Assembly: GCA_964481655.1 (NCBI GenBank)
Contig: CAYZVO010000015.1
Location: 1-64,000 of the forward strand
Source: CALDOK01 sp964481655
GTDB lineage: Bacteria; Myxococcota_A; UBA796; JAFGLY01
Direction of reading: 5' to 3'
DNA: 64,000 bases
The translations under genes were made by a program, and so were the position numbers. Shown here in pieces: positions 51,840-59,945 of the stretch (position 1 is its first letter; each line of letters starts with the position of its first letter). The notes below the pieces were generated by a model, which had not been told where the DNA came from, did not search any database, and worked only from the letters and a program-made list of their open reading frames with translations.

Positions 51840-52823
51840 ATGATCAACTTCGCCATCCTCGCCTTGGCGACGGCCGTCGCCAGCGAGCCACCCGCCGTCG
51901 GTGAGCGCAGCGCCAGCGTGTCCGAGCTGCTCCGCGCCAGCGGCCCCGCCAAGCTCGAGGCTTGCGGCGACGATCTGGCCTGCATGGTCGATGTCTACGG
52001 CAGCTTCGAGCCGACGGTCCCCGGCCAGGCCGCCCCGGGCAGCCCCCACTTCGACCTCGAGGTGCTCTACACCGCCAAGCGCTTCGAGCGAGGGCTGGAG
52101 CTCACGCAGCAGCGCCTGGCCGCGGATCCCGACGATCTCGTGCTGGCCTGGATGGAGGCCCGCTTCTACTACGAGCTGGGGGAGCTGCACGGCGAGGACT
52201 TCGACAAGGAGGCCTGGTACGAGGCCATGCTGGCCAAGGTGGAGGCGGCGATGGCCCGCCACCCGAGCGACCCGCACCTGCTGTTCCTGCACGGCCTGGC
52301 CATGGGGCGGCTGGGCACGACCCGCGGGGTGTTGTCCACCCTGGGCTTCGTGGACGACGTCGAGGCCGCCTGGCTGGCGGCCGAGGCCGCGGGCACCCGC
52401 TACGCCAGCCTGGGCCTCGAGGAGCACCTGCCCTGCGACCACGCCCTGGTGCTGGGCATCTTCTACCGGATCATCCCCGACTCCTGGATCATCGAGCTGA
52501 TCACCGGCACCCGGGGCGACATCGACAAGAGCCTGGCCTACCACGAGGCCTCCTGCAGCTGCTCGCCGGATCGGATCCGCAGCATGATTGAGCTGGCGGT
52601 CACCCAGCTGTGCATCGGTCACAGCCGCGACGACGCGGCCATGCTGGCCCAGGGCCAGGCCACGCTGTCCCGCATCCGGGCCCTGCCCCCCAGCCTGCCC
52701 ACAGACCTCATCGACCAGGAGCACGCCCCCCTGCTGGCGGCCCACCCGGAGCTGGCTTGCGGCTACTCCCGCGACGGGATGCAGGAGCAGGACACCAGCG
52801 AGCTCGAGGCGGGGGCCCACTGA
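51840..52823 (+). CDS. Exported TPR-like protein of unknown function
   Basis: A 327-residue protein with a short signal peptide (MINFAILALATAVASEPPA). GGAGG lies 4 nt before the ATG. It is all helical with TPR-like pairs, such as LYTAKRFERGLELTQQRLAADPDDLVLAWMEARFYYE and KVEAAMARHPSDPHLLFLHGLAMGRLG. It has several Cys (ACGDDLACM, CDHAL, SCSCSPDR, LACGYS), so a disulfide-stabilised periplasmic fold is likely. The middle resembles TPR proteins that act as periplasmic or surface scaffolds. The stop is 6 bp from the convergent esterase gene. Confidence 0.75.
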   Translation: MINFAILALATAVASEPPAVGERSASVSELLRASGPAKLEACGDDLACMVDVYGSFEPTVPGQAAPGSPHFDLEVLYTAKRFERGLELTQQRLAADPDDLVLAWMEARFYYELGELHGEDFDKEAWYEAMLAKVEAAMARHPSDPHLLFLHGLAMGRLGTTRGVLSTLGFVDDVEAAWLAAEAAGTRYASLGLEEHLPCDHALVLGIFYRIIPDSWIIELITGTRGDIDKSLAYHEASCSCSPDRIRSMIELAVTQLCIGHSRDDAAMLAQGQATLSRIRALPPSLPTDLIDQEHAPLLAAHPELACGYSRDGMQEQDTSELEAGAH

Positions 52824-52829
52824 GCGGGG

Positions 52830-54386
52830 TCACTCGGTCCGCATCTCCAGCCCGTCCAGCTCCACCGTGCCGCTCTCCGCGGTGATGGTCAGGCGGGTGT
52901 GGAAGACCGCTCGGCCGCCGCTCGGCGCGGTGGCCTCGAGCTCGTGGAAGCTCCAGTCGCTGCCCAGCTCGATGGTCTCGCTGTGGCTGTCCAGCGGTGT
53001 GGTCCACATGGCCTGATCCCGGAAGTCGATGGTGACGGTGGCGCTGTCTCCATCGGCGGCGCCCCGCAGCCACAGGCCGACGGTGACGCGGTCGCCGTCC
53101 CGGGCCGGGTTGGGCTGGTGGGTGGAGGCGCCGTCGCTCAGGCGCAGGTAGGCGTCGCCTTCGTAGGCCCCGGTGGAATCCACCACCCGCTCTACGCCGG
53201 CGTCGTCGAGGTAGCGCCAGCCGTAGCCGCCGAAGGGGGCCACCTGCTCGAAGCCACCGTTGGCCAGGCCGCCGTCGGCGCCGAAGCCGGACATCAGGGC
53301 GGGCTCCTCGGCCTCCCAGCCCAGCACCTCCTCGAGGTGGGCGATGAGCACCCGGGCCATGCCGCCGTGGTCGTACTCGCAGCCGTGCCACTGCTCGAAG
53401 ACCCAGGGGAAGGTCGCCACCGACACGTTCGGGTCCCCGTAGGCGTCCACCACCTCGGCGGTGTAGTCGGCGGGTTCGTCGTAGGCCCAGCCCCAGCCGT
53501 TGTAGACCACGATGTGGGCGTCGGGCTGGGCGGCGCGGAGCAGGTCGAGCATGGTCTCGTAGCGGCCGCGGATGGTGGGCTCGGAGGCCCCGTAGATGTC
53601 GTTGGCACCCAGGTTCATCACCACCACATCGGCGGGGTGTTCGGCGTGGTCCCAGGTGGGCTCGCTGTCGTACCAGCTCTGGCGATCGTACAGGGAGGTC
53701 ATGCCCTGCAGGGTCTCCCCGGAGACGGAGATGTTGTGGTAGTCGGCCCCGAAGGCCCTGGCGACGACCCCTGCGTAGGTGAAGTGGCTGCCGTCGGTCT
53801 CGACGCCACCCTGGTTGCGCTCGCTCATCAGGGACGAGCCGGCCAGGTTGCTGTCGCCGTAGAACTCCATGCGGCGAGGGGCGGGCTCCGGCGGATCGAG
53901 CAGGTCCTCGCCTGCCAGGCCGAAGCCCCAGATCTCCAGATCGATGCCGAAGTAGGTCTCCTTGATCAGCTCGACGCTGTGCTCACCGGGCTCCAGGTCC
54001 TCGGCGAGCGCGAGATAGCTCAGGCCGGAGGTGACGAGGCGTTGGGAGCCGAGCTGGTCTCCGTCGATCACCACCCGGAACGCCTCGTCGTGGTTGCCAG
54101 CGTCCATGGTCACCCACAGGTCGGTGCCCTCGAAGCGCAGCGCCACGCTGGAGCCCTGCCAGCCGGCGCTCGGGGCGCTGCGATCGGTGAAGTTCCACCG
54201 GCCCGTGTAGCGCAGGCGGGGATCGTCGGGCTCGATGGCCAGGGGGTCGGTGGGCCGCCCGCTGTCCCCGGTGTCGTCGGAGCTGCTGTCGTCCGGGATG
54301 CTGTCGACCGGGGGGGCGCTGTCCGTGTCACCGGGGCCGGGGCAGCCGATCAGCAGGGGCAGCAGGATGATGGTCGCGCGGGTCAC
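52830..54386 (-). CDS. CE2-type carbohydrate esterase lipoprotein with C-terminal carbohydrate-binding-like domain
   Basis: A 518-residue lipoprotein. The GTG at 54386 overlaps the stop of the upstream gene (GTGA), with GAGGAGGAGAG just before. The lipobox is LLIGC (Cys15), followed by a Pro/Asp/Ser linker. A jelly-roll domain (about 58-150, RYTGRWNFTDRSAPSAGWQG) precedes an SGNH esterase domain, the order of carbohydrate esterase family 2. The Ser is in YGDSN (Ser179), the Asn in GAND (Asn262), and a candidate His in YDHGGMA (His340). Residues about 375-518 form a CBM4/9-like domain (NGGFEQVAPFGGYGWRYL). It would deacetylate polysaccharides outside the cell. Confidence 0.88.
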   Translation of the reverse strand: MTRATIILLPLLIGCPGPGDTDSAPPVDSIPDDSSSDDTGDSGRPTDPLAIEPDDPRLRYTGRWNFTDRSAPSAGWQGSSVALRFEGTDLWVTMDAGNHDEAFRVVIDGDQLGSQRLVTSGLSYLALAEDLEPGEHSVELIKETYFGIDLEIWGFGLAGEDLLDPPEPAPRRMEFYGDSNLAGSSLMSERNQGGVETDGSHFTYAGVVARAFGADYHNISVSGETLQGMTSLYDRQSWYDSEPTWDHAEHPADVVVMNLGANDIYGASEPTIRGRYETMLDLLRAAQPDAHIVVYNGWGWAYDEPADYTAEVVDAYGDPNVSVATFPWVFEQWHGCEYDHGGMARVLIAHLEEVLGWEAEEPALMSGFGADGGLANGGFEQVAPFGGYGWRYLDDAGVERVVDSTGAYEGDAYLRLSDGASTHQPNPARDGDRVTVGLWLRGAADGDSATVTIDFRDQAMWTTPLDSHSETIELGSDWSFHELEATAPSGGRAVFHTRLTITAESGTVELDGLEMRTE

Positions 54387-55309
54387 GGTAGCTCTCCTCC
54401 TCGGCCGAACAGCCCGAAGGCGCCGCCGGTGTGCCAGAACAGCACCCTCCCGGTCATGCGTCCGGCGCGGGCCTCGCTGACGATGGCGTGCATGGCCTTG
54501 CCCGTGTAGCACGGGTCCACCAGCAGGCCCTCGCTGCGGGCGGTGAGCGCGATGGACTCCCAGCAGGCGCGGTCGGCCACGCCGTAGGCCGGGCCGGTGT
54601 AGCGGTCGTCGATGGACCAGCCCGCCGGGTCCACGGCCTGTGCACCGGCGGCCTGGTGCAGGGCCCGCACGCGGGCGGTGAAGCTCTCGGCGTCGTCGCA
54701 GACGGCGATGCCGTGCACGTGGCCCCGCAGCCCAGCCATGGCCAGGCCGGCCGCGGTGCCCCCGGAGCCCACCGCCACCACGTGGTGGTCGAAGCGCTCG
54801 TCGCCCAGCTCGCGGGTGGCGTCGGCGTAGGCGCGCGCGCCGTCGGCGTTGCTGCCACCCTCGGGGATCACCCAGGGGCGGGCCCCCTGGGCCCGCAGGC
54901 GCGCGGCGATGGACTCCATGATGGCGTCCCGCTCGCAGCGGTACTCATCGGGGGTGCACCAGTGGATGGTGGCCCCCAGCAGCCGGTCCAGCAGCAGGTT
55001 TCCGTCGGGCACGGCGGGGTCTTCGCCCCGCAGCAGCAGCACCGGCTGCAGCCCCAGCATCCGGGCCGCGACCGCGGTGGCCCGGCAGTGGTTGGACTGG
55101 ATGCCGCCGGTGGTGATCAGGGTGTCTGCGCCGGCGGCCACGGCCTTGGCCAGGATGCGCTCGAGCTTGCGCACCTTGTTGCCCGACAGGCCCAGGCCGG
55201 TCAGGTCGTCGCGCTTGGCCCACAGCTCGATGCCGAGGGCGGCGGACAGGCGGGTCAGGGGCCTCAGCGGGGTGGGGAGCCGGGCGAGGGTGAGGGATGC
55301 TGGAGGCAT
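54383..55309 (-). CDS. PLP-dependent D-cysteine desulfhydrase / ACC deaminase family
   Basis: A 308-residue cytoplasmic fold-type II PLP enzyme. The catalytic Lys is K45 in SGNKVRKLE, the motif of this family. QSNHCRATAVAARMLGL follows at 71-87, the PLP phosphate-binding loop is GSGGTAAGLAMAGL at about 180, and the C-terminal part contains DPCYTGKAMHAIV and FWHTGGAFGLFG. The family cleaves D-cysteine to pyruvate, ammonia and sulfide, or 1-aminocyclopropane-1-carboxylate; which substrate is used cannot be told here. It is co-translated with the downstream esterase by a GTGA overlap, an unexpected pairing. Confidence 0.92.
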   Translation of the reverse strand: MPPASLTLARLPTPLRPLTRLSAALGIELWAKRDDLTGLGLSGNKVRKLERILAKAVAAGADTLITTGGIQSNHCRATAVAARMLGLQPVLLLRGEDPAVPDGNLLLDRLLGATIHWCTPDEYRCERDAIMESIAARLRAQGARPWVIPEGGSNADGARAYADATRELGDERFDHHVVAVGSGGTAAGLAMAGLRGHVHGIAVCDDAESFTARVRALHQAAGAQAVDPAGWSIDDRYTGPAYGVADRACWESIALTARSEGLLVDPCYTGKAMHAIVSEARAGRMTGRVLFWHTGGAFGLFGRGGELP

Positions 55310-55456
55310 GGAGTCCTCGGGATGGGTGGCGTCCGCTCCGTATCGCTCCGGAGTTCTCGGCGCTCCGGCGGCCCTGGTGGCGATCAGCACCGGACGTCTT
55401 CCCGTTGGACACGTCGTCCCTGTCGGGGCAAGCTGCCCTCGATTCTGGAGGCTCCC

Positions 55457-56038
55457 ATGTTCGGCATCGTCGTGTTGGTCACGCTGTTCCTGCCCCTCTC
55501 CGCCCACGCCGCCCCTCAGGGATGCGAGGCGGTCTGCACGGCCCTCAGCGCTGCGGGTGAACAGTGCATGGCGGATCTCGGACCCGACCAGGAGCCCTGC
55601 ACTACGCTGACCGGCAAGCTCCTGGACACCTGCGCCCTGGGCGAGGAGGCCAAGCCCGATGACTGCCTGGCCATCTGCGCCTCCCTGGTGTCTCTGGACC
55701 TGGCCTGCGACGACGACAAGGGCAAGGACAACGACGTCTGCAGGGCTATCGACGACATGGCCGACGATCTCTGCGCCGGCGAGGAACCCGACGCCAAGGA
55801 CGAGGAGGTCGAGGCGGTGGGCGAGGGCGAGCCGCCCCCCGGAGGCGAGGAGGACCCGGACATGGGCGGGCCCGACCATGGCAAGCCCCCTGATCACGAT
55901 GACCAGGCCAAGGGCGGACCGGCCGGTGAGGCCATCGTGCAGCCGGAAGGCGCCTGCGGCTGCGCGGCTGGCACCAGCCCCGCGACCGCGTCCCTGCTGC
56001 TGCTGCCGTTGTTGGGGCTCGCGATCCGCCGCGGCTAG
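55457..56038 (+). CDS. Small secreted Cys-rich protein with MYXO-CTERM-type tail
   Basis: A 193-residue exported protein. GGAGG lies 6 nt before the ATG. The signal peptide is GIVVLVTLFLPLSAHA. The mature part is Cys-rich and helical (residues 20-105, with about ten Cys spaced as possible disulfides), then a Pro/Gly/Asp/Glu-rich linker (about 110-155). It ends ACGCAAG, a hydrophobic helix (ATASLLLLPLLGLAI), then RRG: the MYXO-CTERM sorting layout. It would be processed and attached to the surface by a myxosortase. The stop shares CTAG with the convergent radical SAM gene. The body has no recognised family. Confidence 0.82.
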   Translation: MFGIVVLVTLFLPLSAHAAPQGCEAVCTALSAAGEQCMADLGPDQEPCTTLTGKLLDTCALGEEAKPDDCLAICASLVSLDLACDDDKGKDNDVCRAIDDMADDLCAGEEPDAKDEEVEAVGEGEPPPGGEEDPDMGGPDHGKPPDHDDQAKGGPAGEAIVQPEGACGCAAGTSPATASLLLLPLLGLAIRRG

Positions 56039-57438
56039 CGGCCTCGGCGCAGCGTCGTGAGCATGGCCGCCAGCCGGAGGGGATAGGCCGGCTCGCGGAT
56101 GGCGAGGCGGGCCAGGCGCGCGATGGTGCGCGGGTGGGCATAGAAGCGCCGCAGGGACCAGGCGCTCCAGCGGTTCAGCGCCGCGGGCTCCATGCCGCAG
56201 ACTGCCTCTGGTCGGCCGGCGTGCTCCTGGTGCAGGGCCGAGCCCTCGATCAGGGACAGGGGGTTGAAGTGGGCGAAGTCGGCACCCACCTCGAGGGCGA
56301 ACTCGGGGTTGGCCCGCAGGCTCTCCGGGGTCTCCCCCGGCAGGCCCAGGACGAACTGCAGCGCCACGCTCATGCCCGCGCGGCGGGCGATGGGGATGGC
56401 CCGGCGCACCAGGGCGCGCTCTCCGGGATCCCGGCCGGCGCCCCGGAGCACCGTGGGGTCCGCCGACTGCACGCCCACGATCAGCAGGGCGCAGCCCGCC
56501 CGGGCCAGCGCCTGGAGCTTGGCCTCGGCGTCCCTGGCGAACACCACGGGGTGGGTGGTGCAGACCCAGCGCAGGGGGTAGCGGCGGGCGGCGAGCTCGC
56601 TGCAGAAGCGCTCCAGCCAGCGGGGGTCGATGCCGAAGGCGTCGTCCAGGAACGAGATTGAGCGCACCCCCAGCCGGCCGACCAGGTCGTCGACCTCGGC
56701 CAGCACCGTCTCCACCGACCGGTGACGGACCACCGGGTACAGGCCCGGCAGAGCGCAGAAGCTGCAGCGCCCGAAGCAGCCGCGGCTGGTCATGACCGTG
56801 GCGAAGGGCAGGCGCATGAAGGGCAGCCGCCAGTCGTGGTAGCGCCCGACGCTGGTCTCGTGGGCGAAGGGGAAGGGCAGGGCGTCGAGGTCCACCGGCG
56901 CGGCGGGCTCCGCCGCGATGGTGGGGACCCCCGGGGCGGCGTGGGCGATGCCGGGGATCGCCTCGAGGGCGGGGGCGCCGCCGCGGGCGTGGTCCACCAG
57001 CTGCAGGATCGTGTGCTCGCCCTCGCCGATGGCCACCGCGTCTGCGCCCGCCTCGAGGTAGCGGCGCCAGGCGGGGTGGTCGGGCCCACCGACGGCGATG
57101 AGCGCGTCGGGCAGCGCGGCGCGGGCCGACCGCACCAGCTCGAGGGCCAGGGCCCGGCTGGGGGTGGTGGCGCTGATGCCGCACAGCGATGGACGCTCGC
57201 GGCGCAGGTGCGCCAGGAACTCGGAGACGGTGCGGGGGCGCTCGAAGCCGTTGAGCAGGGTCGCCTCGATGCCGCGCTCGCGCCACAGGACCGCCGCCAG
57301 CTGCTGCAGGCCGAGCACCGGCATGCTCCGGATTCGGGCCTCGGCCAGGCGATCGGCCGGGGTCGTGGCCGGATCGTGGCCCGGGGCGATCAGGCACACG
57401 CCGCCCTGGGGGCGCTGAGCTCCGGGGGCCGGCGTCAT
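56035..57438 (-). CDS. B12-binding-domain radical SAM protein
   Basis: A 467-residue cytoplasmic enzyme with an N-terminal cobalamin-binding-type Rossmann domain (about 10-180) and a radical SAM domain (about 210-420). The cluster motif is CFGRCSFC (Cys221, Cys225 and Cys228). The B12 His motif DxHxxG is not seen, so cobalamin may bind without it or not at all. Further marks are SISFLDDAFGIDPRWLERFC and AGCALLIVGVQSADPTVLRG. It belongs to the large group acting on sugars, lipids or peptides; the reaction is unknown. It is co-translated (ATGA) with three membrane proteins, which suggests modification of their lipid or glycan product. Confidence 0.9.
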   Translation of the reverse strand: MTPAPGAQRPQGGVCLIAPGHDPATTPADRLAEARIRSMPVLGLQQLAAVLWRERGIEATLLNGFERPRTVSEFLAHLRRERPSLCGISATTPSRALALELVRSARAALPDALIAVGGPDHPAWRRYLEAGADAVAIGEGEHTILQLVDHARGGAPALEAIPGIAHAAPGVPTIAAEPAAPVDLDALPFPFAHETSVGRYHDWRLPFMRLPFATVMTSRGCFGRCSFCALPGLYPVVRHRSVETVLAEVDDLVGRLGVRSISFLDDAFGIDPRWLERFCSELAARRYPLRWVCTTHPVVFARDAEAKLQALARAGCALLIVGVQSADPTVLRGAGRDPGERALVRRAIPIARRAGMSVALQFVLGLPGETPESLRANPEFALEVGADFAHFNPLSLIEGSALHQEHAGRPEAVCGMEPAALNRWSAWSLRRFYAHPRTIARLARLAIREPAYPLRLAAMLTTLRRGR

Positions 57439-59924
57439 GGGCTGGCCTCGTGGTCCGGCGCGGGCACGGCCCAGGGCTCGCGGGTAGGGGCGTGGCCCCG
57501 CTCGGCGCCGGCGAGAGCCCCTTCCAGGATCGCGCGCCAGCCTGGCTCATCCAGCGACGCCAACGCCGCGTCGATGGCCCCGGAGTCGGGGGCCGCCCGC
57601 TGCAGGTTCCAGGCCAGGCCCTGGATGCAGGCGTGCTGCAGGGGGGGCTCCAGGGCTGCCAGCCAGCGATTCGGTCGGTCCAGCGGGTCCCCGGCGTCCC
57701 AGCCGCCGCGGCACAGGCCGTGGGCGAAGGCAGGCTGCGCGGCTGGGCCCACCACCGCGAGCGAGGCCAGGGGGTCGGCGTGGGGGTCGTCGCTCTCGTC
57801 GCCGGCCCGCCAGCCTAGCTCCTCCAGCAGGGCCGGGTGGTAGTCCTCGGGGTAGCGCTGGGCCACGGCGATGGCGGCCGGGAGGTCGTCCCCGAGACGC
57901 TGCTGCAGGCCGATGCGCACTCCGTTGTGGGGGCCCATCTCCACCCGCCGGGCCAGCTCCTCGGCGAAGGGCACCACCTGCTCAGGGTCGGCCTCCACGG
58001 CGATGGTGAAGTGCATCAGCAGGCCGTCGTGGGCGTGGAAGCGGTAGGGCTCGGGGATGGCGGCTTCGATGACCCCCAGCTGGGCCTCCAGGGCCACCAG
58101 ATCCCAGGGGTAGGCGTGGGCCAGGCCGTCCCAGAAGTCGTCCCGCAGGGCGCGGGGGAGCTGCGCGGCGCGGGCCCGTGCGGCGTCGAGATCGCCGCTG
58201 GTGCCGAGCTGCTCGCCCAGCATGAAGGCCGCCAGCCAGGAGCCGGCGTGCCCCGGCTCGCTGTCGTCGCTGTCGAGGCCGCAGGCGGGGTGGGCCAGCA
58301 GGGTCCAACCGCTCGGCGGTTCGTGGACAGTCGTCAACCCCAGGGCCGACGGCGGGATCGCCGCGGGCAGGGACTCGGGCCGTTCGATGGCCACCATCAC
58401 ACAGCGCTCCCCCTCGATCAGCGCGCGCACCCCGGCCAGATCCTCCGCGGTATCCGCCGGGGGCTCCCGCAGGATCCGGGAGAGCTGCCGCAGGGCCGGC
58501 TCGACCCAGATCAGCTGGTCGGTGGAGGGCTCGGGTTGCCACATGTCCAGGTAGAAGCTGCCGCGGGTGTCGAGCTCGAGGTCCTCCCGGGCCATGACCA
58601 CCAGCCAGGTGCTCTGGACATCGAGCTCGGCCAGGGTAGGCTCGAGGCGCAGGGAGGCCTCGGGGACCTCGAGGGTCCGCACGCGGGCCTCGACGGCGGT
58701 CCACAGCACCAGGCCCAGCGCCGCCGCCCACAGCATCGTGGCTCCCCGGCCGGGCAGGCGCGCGGTGAGGGCCGCGATCCCGGCGGCCGCCAGGCAGGTC
58801 AGGCAGAGCACGGGCCAGGCGGTGATCATGTCCAGCCTGCGGGCTCGCCACAGGACGTCGGACGCCTGCAGCAGGGGCAGCAGCTGGTCCGGCAGGGCGG
58901 TGATGAGGGCCAAGCCGCCGGCCATGAGCACGGTCACCGCGATGAGCACAGCCCGCTCCCGGCGGCCGATGCCGGTGGGCAGGGCGACGCCTGCGATGGC
59001 CAGCAGCGCCACCAGCCAGGGCCAGGGGGAGCCAGCGGGGAGCAGGTGGGCCCGCCAGAGGCGGTGGTCGAACAGGGGGTTGGGGCTCTCGCCGATGGTC
59101 ATCTCGGCCAATTCGGCGCGCTGCCGCTCCAGCACGTCCGTCAGGCCCGGCAGCAGAGGGGAGACCATCGCCACGGCCAGGGCCCCGGCGATGGCCACCC
59201 GGGCGGCGCCGCGCGCGCGCCCCCGCGGGCCGGGGAGCGCGACGGCCGCGAGCAGGACGATCCCTCCGACCGGGATCAGGCCGATGGCGAGTACCGGGCT
59301 GCTCAGGGCCAGCGCAGCCATGGCGACGCCGGCGGCGGGTGGCCCCCACAGATCGCGGCTGTCAGGCAGGCGCAGCAGCAGGATGAGGCAGAGGGGCAGC
59401 AGGGCGATCAGCCCGTAGTCCAGGCTGCTGCAGTGGACGGTGTGGATGACGAAGGGAGAGACCGCGAACAGCAGGCCGGTGAGCACCGCGGGGCCGCCCC
59501 GCCCCAGCAGCCGCCAGGCCAGCGCGGTCGCCAGCAGCGCCGCGGCCCACCAGGCGGCGAGCATGGACAGGTTGAAGGCCAGGATCGGGTGGAGCCAGCT
59601 GATGGGACCCCGCAACATCAGCGAGGGCAGGAAGGTGAACAGCTCCTGGTCTCGCAGGGGCTCGTGGCGCTCGAGGGCCTGGCCGATGGCCGCCAGACGA
59701 TCGCAGGCCTGGGCGGCGTAGCCGAGCTCATCGATGGGGTCGACGGTCTGGAACCCCGGGCAGGCCGCGGCCATCAGCCAGCGATCGAGCACCGGCAGCA
59801 GGCTCCACTCCACCAGCAGCAGGACCCCCAGCAGGGCTCCGGCGGCCACCAGGACCCAGCCCCAGAGGGGCAGCGGCCCGCGGGGGGGCGTGTCCTGGGC
59901 AGCGCTGATGCTGGGGTCGCTCAT
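57435..59924 (-). CDS. Large polytopic membrane protein with soluble C-terminal half
   Basis: An 829-residue protein. The N-terminal 420 residues hold about ten transmembrane helices: TM1 WVLVAAGALLGVLLLVEWSL, then a loop VDPIDELGYAAQACDRLAAI, then LAFNLSMLAAWWAAALLATALAW and others. This resembles GT-C (PMT/ArnT-type) membrane glycosyltransferases, but the catalytic DExxY-like motif is not clear. The remaining 400 residues are periplasmic, mainly helical, with TPR-like or HEAT-like character (EQLGTSGDLDAARARAAQLP). It lies between a radical SAM gene (4-nt overlap) and another GT-C-like gene. Exact role unknown. Confidence 0.75.
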   Translation of the reverse strand: MSDPSISAAQDTPPRGPLPLWGWVLVAAGALLGVLLLVEWSLLPVLDRWLMAAACPGFQTVDPIDELGYAAQACDRLAAIGQALERHEPLRDQELFTFLPSLMLRGPISWLHPILAFNLSMLAAWWAAALLATALAWRLLGRGGPAVLTGLLFAVSPFVIHTVHCSSLDYGLIALLPLCLILLLRLPDSRDLWGPPAAGVAMAALALSSPVLAIGLIPVGGIVLLAAVALPGPRGRARGAARVAIAGALAVAMVSPLLPGLTDVLERQRAELAEMTIGESPNPLFDHRLWRAHLLPAGSPWPWLVALLAIAGVALPTGIGRRERAVLIAVTVLMAGGLALITALPDQLLPLLQASDVLWRARRLDMITAWPVLCLTCLAAAGIAALTARLPGRGATMLWAAALGLVLWTAVEARVRTLEVPEASLRLEPTLAELDVQSTWLVVMAREDLELDTRGSFYLDMWQPEPSTDQLIWVEPALRQLSRILREPPADTAEDLAGVRALIEGERCVMVAIERPESLPAAIPPSALGLTTVHEPPSGWTLLAHPACGLDSDDSEPGHAGSWLAAFMLGEQLGTSGDLDAARARAAQLPRALRDDFWDGLAHAYPWDLVALEAQLGVIEAAIPEPYRFHAHDGLLMHFTIAVEADPEQVVPFAEELARRVEMGPHNGVRIGLQQRLGDDLPAAIAVAQRYPEDYHPALLEELGWRAGDESDDPHADPLASLAVVGPAAQPAFAHGLCRGGWDAGDPLDRPNRWLAALEPPLQHACIQGLAWNLQRAAPDSGAIDAALASLDEPGWRAILEGALAGAERGHAPTREPWAVPAPDHEASP

Positions 59925-59945
59925 GGCGGGCTTTGGGGTGGAGGG

